64,000 nucleotides of DNA, from contig OX328131.1 of NCBI GenBank assembly GCA_946811695.1, positions 13,067,141 through 13,131,140 on the forward strand, written 5' to 3'. The position numbers and the translations under genes are program-made. The stretch is from Gonocerus acuteangulatus. Lineage: Eukaryota > Arthropoda > Insecta > Hemiptera > Coreidae. This document shows positions 59,266 to 64,000 of the stretch, piece by piece (positions within the stretch are counted from its first letter, which is position 1; the number at the start of each line of letters is the position of its first letter). The notes under the pieces are model-generated. The model was given only the letters and a program-made list of their open reading frames with translations, did no database searches and was not told where the DNA came from.

Positions 59266-59326
<61 letters not shown>

Positions 59327-60478
59327 TGTGAGTTGTTTTCCTTCAAAACAAGCGGGTTAATTGAACCCAAGAGTGAAATACAGTGATTTTTTATAGGAAT
59401 ATTTGGTGTGGGACAAAGTTACCCAAGCTTAAGGGCTACTTTAGCCCAAATTTAAAAGTAATAAAAAAAAATCAAAAAAAGTGTAAAGAATATAATTTTA
59501 AAAATATAGTCTTATAAAGAAAGATTACAACTACCTAAAAATGCCTTTCTAATGTTTATTTTATAATATTAAATATTCGCAGCGAAATATGAAACAAAAA
59601 ATGTCATAAAACTGGGACAAAGTAACCCACTTTTTCGGTACCAATTTTACCAAACTGTACTAATGTATTTTCGGTACCAATTTTACCAAACTGTACTAAT
59701 GTGACCTCATTTAACGGTACACTTCTTTATCACAAATCACTCTGTATAATTTGATAAAACAAAATTTCTTATCGAAGATCGATATTGTAAAACATCCTCA
59801 GAAATTTAACAGAGAAGATGGTTACGTACGTAGGGAATTATGGATACCCGTCTTGTCAGGGAAGACGGGAATTAATTTTTCCCTCCTTACTTTTAAGAAA
59901 TATCTATAGATCTGAGTGATATACTGACGCCAATCTGTAAAAAAGTGAACCTAAATCCAAGATTATGTATTTATTTTTGTTCAGTATTATGTTTTATAAT
60001 TTCTTGGTTTATCTCGTATATTGTTGATGTAACTCGCTGGTTTCTATTTCTGAGCGATCATCCGCACGGTTATTCTGCTCATTTGGGTGGTTTAACTTCA
60101 ATTGCACGATCGTGGACCTATTATGGCCGCTATCTCATCTATTAATTCATTTTTATTTTAATCTTATGTATGGGGCTGAGGGGGCTGCATCCCCCCTCCC
60201 CAAAATTTTGATTGAATTGGTAAAAATGTGTCAGAAAAACCTCAAAAATAAATTATTTAAATTTTAACGTCCATTATTATTAACTAAGAATTTTAGGACG
60301 TGTTATCTATAGGTTACCACCCTTTTCTAGCCAGGATGGGGCTGATGCCTTTTCATTTTAGCACTTTCCTCCGAAGGAAAGTAGCTATTGAGGTTGGAAT
60401 CATGACGGAATTTTTGAAAAATTTCTTCAAATCTTTATCGATCCTACCTAGTAGACACCGAAAATGACCCCCGTTAAA

Positions 60479-60548
<70 letters not shown>

Positions 60549-62863
60549 GTTAACACGATAGCGGCCAGAGTTTTTGTTTTTCGTCACGAAACTTGGTATA
60601 TAGCATTCAATTAGCAAACGATTGAACGAGTTCGTTAACCACCAAAGTCGGCCCACCGGAAGGGGGGGGGGGGGTTTAGCCCGAACCCAAAACCCTAATT
60701 TGACTATGTCAGCCGTAATATTTGTTATATTTCAACGAAACTGCCAAGTTTCGTTGAAAAGTTTCGTAGTGGTAATATAGAGAGAAAAGTGAGATATAAA
60801 ACTGAACTAAATCGGTTCATTAGGAGGGGGGGTTTACTCCGGACCCACAATACCATTTCGCCACTACCAGCCGTGATTTTTGGTATATTTCGACGAAACT
60901 CGTTATTCGTAGTGGTAATCCACAGGTAAATATGTGTTGTAAAAATAAACTAAATCGGTTCATTAGGAGGGGGGGGGGAGTTTACTCCGGACCCACAATA
61001 CCAATTCGCCTCTACCAGCCGTGATTTTTGGTATATTTCGACGAAACTCGGTATTCGTAGTGGTAATCTACATGTAAATATGTCGTAGAAGGTAGAAAAA
61101 TGATGTCTCTCCACTGTTTTTCAAAGTATTTATTAGCAAAAGCTTTTCGAGAACATGGTTCTCATCGTCAGTGCATTTGATGGATCTTCGCTGACGATGA
61201 GAACCATGTTCTCGAAAAGCTTTTGCTAATAAATACTTTGAAAAACAGTGGAGAGACATCATTTTTCTACCTTCTACGAAATCGAGAACTCCACAAATAA
61301 CGCTGCATACATCACAGATGTAAATATGTGTTGAAAAAGTAAACTAAATCGGTTCATTAGGAGGGGGGGTTTACTCCGGACCCAAATTACTAATATTCTC
61401 ATACCGGTCGTAATTTCTGCTGTATTGTAACGAAACGCGGTATACGTCGTGGGTAACTCATGAGAAAGAAGTGTTGTAAAAATGAGCTGAATCGGTCAAT
61501 CGGAAAGGGGGGGTTTACTTTGTAATATATTTCAATAGAAAAGCCCGCCAGACGTAGGTTCACAAAGCCGCCGCAAGGAGCGCTTTCTACCACTAGAGGG
61601 ACTGTATCCTGTTCCTGCGTTAGATCAAAATACGATAATATGAGTTTTTTTATATATATTACGTAGTGTAATAGGTACCATGTGTAAACGTAACTCTGGA
61701 AGCAAATTAATAATTGATCAGTTACTCATTACAAATTTAAAAGTGAACTATTCATGTTTTTATTTAATTTATCTAGGATATTGTAAACAAATTGTTCTGG
61801 AAAGTAGTCTACACTACCCAAATTCTGAGGAAAGTGCTTAGTTATGCAGCTCCTGCATGACGGACTTTTCTAATGAAAAGCCACCACTCCATAGTGGGAG
61901 TTGAACCCACAATCCTTGGCACGGAGTGTTAATTGCTCATGCCTTAACACTCACGGCCACCGGGCCTCCAAAAATAAATTAAATAAGATCACTTAGTTCA
62001 GAAAAAAAAGAAAATTATTTCGTTTAGAGCCTTCTGCTGAAATTCAGTAACATAAATATGCTTTAGGTCCACCCAACAAACCTATGTAAAGTGCTGTAGA
62101 ACATATAGTCTTCTTTTTTATTCATGGCCACCGCGCATGCGCAAACGCCAGCGGACACATTTTTTGAAACTTTTTTGTAACTTCACCCGATAACCTATGT
62201 AATGTACCCTATAAAATAGTCATCTTTTTCGTACATGGCCCCTGCGCATGCGCGTTTTAGTTGGCTAAAATTCCAGGTTTTAGATTGTTAGTATTCCATC
62301 CCCCCTAAATGTTCCGAGCCCCCCCCCCGCAATTATTTCCTATATACGCCCATGTGTCGAGTCCTGCAGCAGTTCGTCCACGCATCAAGACTTCCAAAGT
62401 ATCCATCGAATGTTGAGCAACCCTCCATTATGTGAAGGATTGTAAGAGGGATCCGGCGGGCCTCATCCATTTAGATTGTTGAATTTCCATAGTTGCTGGT
62501 AAATAAAATAGTGTCTGTCATTTTCCCTGTTTCAGGGAGCTGCGACACCTGCGCGCCTGCCTCTCCTGCTCCCTGATAAAGACTCTAGACCAATTCGAAC
62601 AGGACGGATGCGATAACTGCGACTCCTTCCTCAAGATGAAAGGGAACCGACACAATGTCTACGACTGCACCAGTTCCAACATCAGCGGCTTTATAGGACT
62701 GATGTCCCCCGAAGAGAGCTGGGTATGCAAGTGGCAGAAGCTTCGTGGTATGGTCCGCGGTATGTATGCCATCTCGGTGGTTGGTAGGCTTCCTGGATAT
62801 GTCATCAGGGATATGAAGAGCAAGGGGATTGAGTACAAGTCAAGGGATACCAGCAGAAAATGA
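55462..62863 (+). CDS. Spt4: Transcription elongation factor SPT4, two exons
   Basis: Join 55462-55484 with 62536-62863: 351 nt, 116 residues, close to the 117 of human SUPT4H1. Exon 1 (ATG in context GAAAATGTC) encodes MSADSLP and the first two bases of an Arg codon. The donor is AG/GTAATT, the acceptor TTTTCCCTGTTTCAG/G; the split codon restores AGG and leads into [11 protein letters not shown]. Zinc ligands are Cys16, Cys19, Cys33 and Cys36 (ACLSCS, GCDNCD), followed by the family signatures [30 protein letters not shown] and YKSRDTS. SPT4 pairs with the SPT5 NGN domain to form DSIF, which controls RNA polymerase II pausing and processivity in the nucleus. The reading frame is intact. The intron is 7,051 bp and packed with repeats. 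Confidence 0.97.
55582..55955 (-). mobile_element. tRNA-derived SINE in SPT4 intron, T-rich 3' end
   Basis: On the minus strand the head (55953 downward) has A box TTAGCTCAGTGGTGGAGC and B-box-like TTTCAAATCCC. The body contains a perfect 12-bp-stem hairpin (55714-55744, CCCCTCGGCTGC / GCAGCCGAGGGG, loop TTCGACT) and the core words shared with 32068-32215. Target duplications TTTTTCACAT lie at 55572-55581 and 55956-55965. The 3' end on the transcribed strand is a run of T, not A, which is unusual. Confidence 0.75.
56340..56466 (-). mobile_element. Diverged family-A-like 5' end
   Basis: On the minus strand: GTCCGCCACGCAGGAGCTGC, then CTGAGCACAATCCTCAGC. This is the family-A tip with a changed subterminal motif, followed by an ATATTTTTATGCCATAAT-type body. 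Only about 125 bp are recognisable. Confidence 0.5.
56467..56679. other. Intron filler
   Basis: AT-rich, no feature recognised. Confidence 0.4.
56680..57426. mobile_element. TIR element with 95-bp repeats stacked in one arm
   Basis: Ends TTCTTATGTATTTTGACACG (56681) and CGAGTCGAAATACATAAGAA (57404-57423) are inverted. The next 45 bp of each arm also match (GTCCGTTTCACACCATCACG versus CGTGAT..GGGGTGAAACGGAC). The right arm carries four tandem 95-bp units starting at 56991, 57086, 57181 and 57276, and a fifth partial one at 57371. Each has GTTTCAGCGACCCTCAAAAC and TGATTTGATGATGATCGAAT. The left arm has a single inverted copy. Confidence 0.8.
57427..58128. other. Intron filler
   Basis: No gene or clear repeat boundary. 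Confidence 0.4.
58129..58663. mobile_element. Inverted-repeat element, arms about 160 bp
   Basis: The left arm (58129-58290: GGTAAATC, AGGAGAGCGTCCTCCGCACC, GATTTTCTTCAAAGTTTGCA, AACGGATTCGTG in inverted sense) and right arm (about 58495-58663) are inverted copies with few mismatches. The centre has ATGCGCATGCGCAAT and GCTCGCTACGCTCGCTC. It is MITE-like and no ORF is conserved. Confidence 0.7.
58664..60164. other. Intron filler with a long (TA)n tract
   Basis: (TA)n at 59266-59323. TTTTCGGTACCAATTTTACCAAACTGTACTAATG occurs twice in tandem (59630-59700, period 37; quoted in parts: TTTTCGGTACCAATTT, TACCAAACTGTACTAATG). No gene. Confidence 0.45.
60357..61869 (-). mobile_element. Helentron-like element, family A, nested in a SINE
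   Basis: On the minus strand the 5' tip AAAAGTCCGTCATGCAGGAG lies at 61869. Subterminal CTAAGCACTTTCCTCAG is followed by five modules (G-runs at 61505, 61362, 60967, 60824, 60663). (TA)n is at 60482-60544, and the hairpin with GCTAAAA closes at 60357. It is interrupted at 61084-61317 by a short inverted-repeat insertion. It is most similar to copies 4 and 5. Confidence 0.85.
61084..61317. mobile_element. Penelope-like insertion: perfect 89-bp inverted repeat
   Basis: 61083-61171 and 61191-61279 are exact reverse complements (89 of 89) around a 19-nt loop. A 38-bp tail follows. The target duplication ATGTAAATATGT lies at 61072-61083 and 61318-61329. Each arm contains CTGACGA-T, GAGAAC, CAT, GTTCTC, GAAA: a hammerhead-like core with one extra base before a 6-bp helix II, the same layout as 29289-29322. 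Inverted pseudo-LTR arrangements with hammerheads are typical of Penelope-like elements. No protein remains. Confidence 0.65.
62536..62863 (+). other. Spt4: SPT4 exon 2 (coding part)
   Basis: 328 nt from the CAG acceptor (62533-62535, preceded by a pyrimidine run) to TGA at 62861-62863. It holds the zinc finger and the whole SPT5-binding fold. Confidence 0.95.
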
Positions 62864-62933
62864 ACAAAAGCCTGGTCTTCGAGGATGAGTGAAGACATTT
62901 TTTCTCAATGTTCTTAGTATTCAATAGATTGTT

Positions 62934-62939
62934 AATAAA
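62934..62939 (+). terminator. Polyadenylation signal AATAAA for SPT4
   Basis: AATAAA lies 71 bp past the stop codon and is followed by a TG/T-rich stretch (GTATGTGTTGTATAATTATT), the usual downstream context. This implies a 3' UTR of about 90-100 nt. Confidence 0.75.
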
Positions 62940-63012
62940 AGTATGTGTTGTATAATTATTTTTTTACATAATATCTGATTCTAGGGCATTAGCAACGCGC
63001 TTTTGTCATTAG

Positions 63013-63787
63013 TAGAGCCCGGAAGTTAGGCAAAATGCCTTTTTTATCTGAATGGATATATTGAAAAATCAGATAGAAATAAATATGTTTTCGTGCATTT
63101 AGGAAGTGTAAAGACAATTTTTATTTTGCCTATTTTGGCTTCCGTTGCCTTTTTTTTTGCCTTTTTTGCTCGTTATGCAATTATTTCTCCGATTTAAACA
63201 TTTTAAAAAGCACCGTTCATCGAAGATAAAAAAAGGTTGCACAAATTAAATTACACATTGCCGTCACAAATATCTATTTTTCCAACCCATGGATGGAATT
63301 GAAGGGTTAAAAATAACAGAACCTTCCTTAGTAGAAGGAATGCACAAGCATAATGAATAGCAGGAAAGAGAGAGGATGAGAGAAGTACGTCACTTCCTCT
63401 TCCTGACACCCCTTTTGCTGAGACAATCCGTAATTACCTGGGATTCCGGATTTCGAAATGATAAGATGCAGAGGAAGTTTTTCCGTGATGAAAAACATTT
63501 TTTTTTCTGAGAAGGTCTATGACATTTGATACTTTGAAAAAGCATCTTGTTGTTGCTTGTAACAAGGGAAAGTAAGAGTAAGTACACTGATTCTGTGATA
63601 AATTGGTAATAAAGACATGAATGAGTATTTAAAATACATATTTTCATTAATAATGAGTAAGATTCCTCTTTGCCTTCACTCCTAATAAATGCCTATTTTA
63701 ATTACAGTACTGCCTATTTTCAGTATTTCAAGTGCCTTTTTGTCTGCCTATTTTAACCAAAAATAAATGCCTAACTTCCGGGCTGTA
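63013..63787. mobile_element. hAT-type MITE (775 bp) downstream of SPT4
   Basis: The 8-bp target duplication GTCATTAG lies at 63005-63012 and 63788-63795. TIRs TAGAGCCCGGAAGTTAGGCA and TGCCTAACTTCCGGGCTGTA differ at one base. Eight-base duplications and a 5' YARNG-type end are hAT hallmarks. Many TGCCTNTTTT words cluster inside both ends (e.g. 63037, 63149, 63691, 63735), like transposase-binding subterminal repeats. No transposase ORF. Confidence 0.85.
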
Positions 63788-64000
63788 GTCATTAGCAACA
63801 CAAAAACAAAAGTTTGTTTTGCTACATTCATATTAACATTTTAGGCATTTAAAGGTACTTTTTGGGAAGTAAATGTAAACTCTACAACGTTTATATCGAC
63901 TAATTTTTTCATCTCGTATATACTTTATAAGTTATTGGCAGAAAAGTGACAAAATATCAGGGTTTTCTGAGTTTTTTTTGCAATTTGTTACTCATTGGTG

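Larger units (their letters stand above)
60256..61969 (-). mobile_element. tRNA-derived SINE split by a family-A insertion
   Basis: AAAAATAAATTA at 60244-60255 and 61970-61981 is the target duplication. On the minus strand the head (61967-61890) has GGCCGTGAGTGTTAAGGC as A-box region and GGGTTCAACTCCCAC as B box, in the style of a class II tRNA. The body resumes at 60356-60300 (AAAAGGCATCAGCCCCATCC, TGGCTAGAAAAGGGTGG). Family A (60357-61869) sits between. Confidence 0.75.
60165..62353. mobile_element. GC-ended MITE, outer shell of a nested cluster
   Basis: The left part (60165-60243: GGGGCTGAGGGGGCTGCATC) and right part (61982-62353: AAATAAGATCACTTAGTTCA through GAGCCCCCCCCCCGCAATTA, TATATACGCCCATGT) match the uninterrupted copy at 20455-20705. 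A SINE target duplication splits it. The left TIR is shortened. Confidence 0.6.

Noticed and set aside
63390..63647. Minus-strand frame inside the hAT MITE
   Set aside because: No similarity to hAT transposase and contained within a non-autonomous element.

Overview
The window is animal nuclear DNA, most probably from an insect. It has one clear host gene, a split SPT4 transcription elongation factor gene on the + strand, with exon 1 at 55462-55484 and exon 2 at 62536-62863. The transposons are arthropod-typical: a D34D mariner, a Helentron/DINE-1-like non-autonomous family, Penelope-like fragments, an RNase H-bearing LINE of LOA/I type, tRNA-derived SINEs and a hAT MITE. No prokaryotic operons, rRNA, functional tRNA genes or CRISPR arrays were seen. 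The order of insect cannot be settled from the sequence alone.

Layout. 1-7052: a truncated family-B element, then a full-length LINE (1482-7036, minus strand) inside an exact 16-bp target duplication. 7053-19300: several copies of family A, a TIR element with a small conserved ORF (12381-13107), a 53-bp satellite (13228-14013) and repeat-derived filler. 19308-24361: a Russian-doll nest (outer TIR element, then a pogo-like element, then family B, then a small GC-rich MITE). 24506-26665: 16 copies of a 135-bp repeat whose + frame stays open for 739 codons but has no ATG. 27822-31622: a chimeric Helentron-like element, a SINE, a truncated LINE, and a family-B copy carrying a mariner and a Penelope-like fragment. 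32333-39809: fragmented family-A pieces, two related palindromes built on TTGTCAGCTG, a 481-bp fold-back element, a pogo-like MITE and another family-A copy.

42192-54170 is a 12-kb minisatellite of about 240 copies of a 50-bp unit. It shows higher-order duplication (1,699 and 1,900 bp blocks) and long open frames that are a by-product of unit length. It ends 1.3 kb upstream of SPT4. The 7,051-bp SPT4 intron holds at least five repeat insertions, including a four-level nest (60165-62353) with a perfect 89-bp inverted repeat at its core that carries a hammerhead-ribozyme-like motif.

The unifying pattern is two families (A and B) that share one blueprint. Each has a common 5' tip, then a short motif that is the reverse complement of the 3' terminal hairpin arm, then internal tandem modules, a (TA)n tract and a terminal hairpin followed by GCTAA. 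The hairpin sequence differs between families but its subterminal partner differs in step. This is the asymmetric terminal-repeat design known from Helentron-associated elements. No autonomous Helentron protein is encoded here, so mobilisation in trans is inferred.
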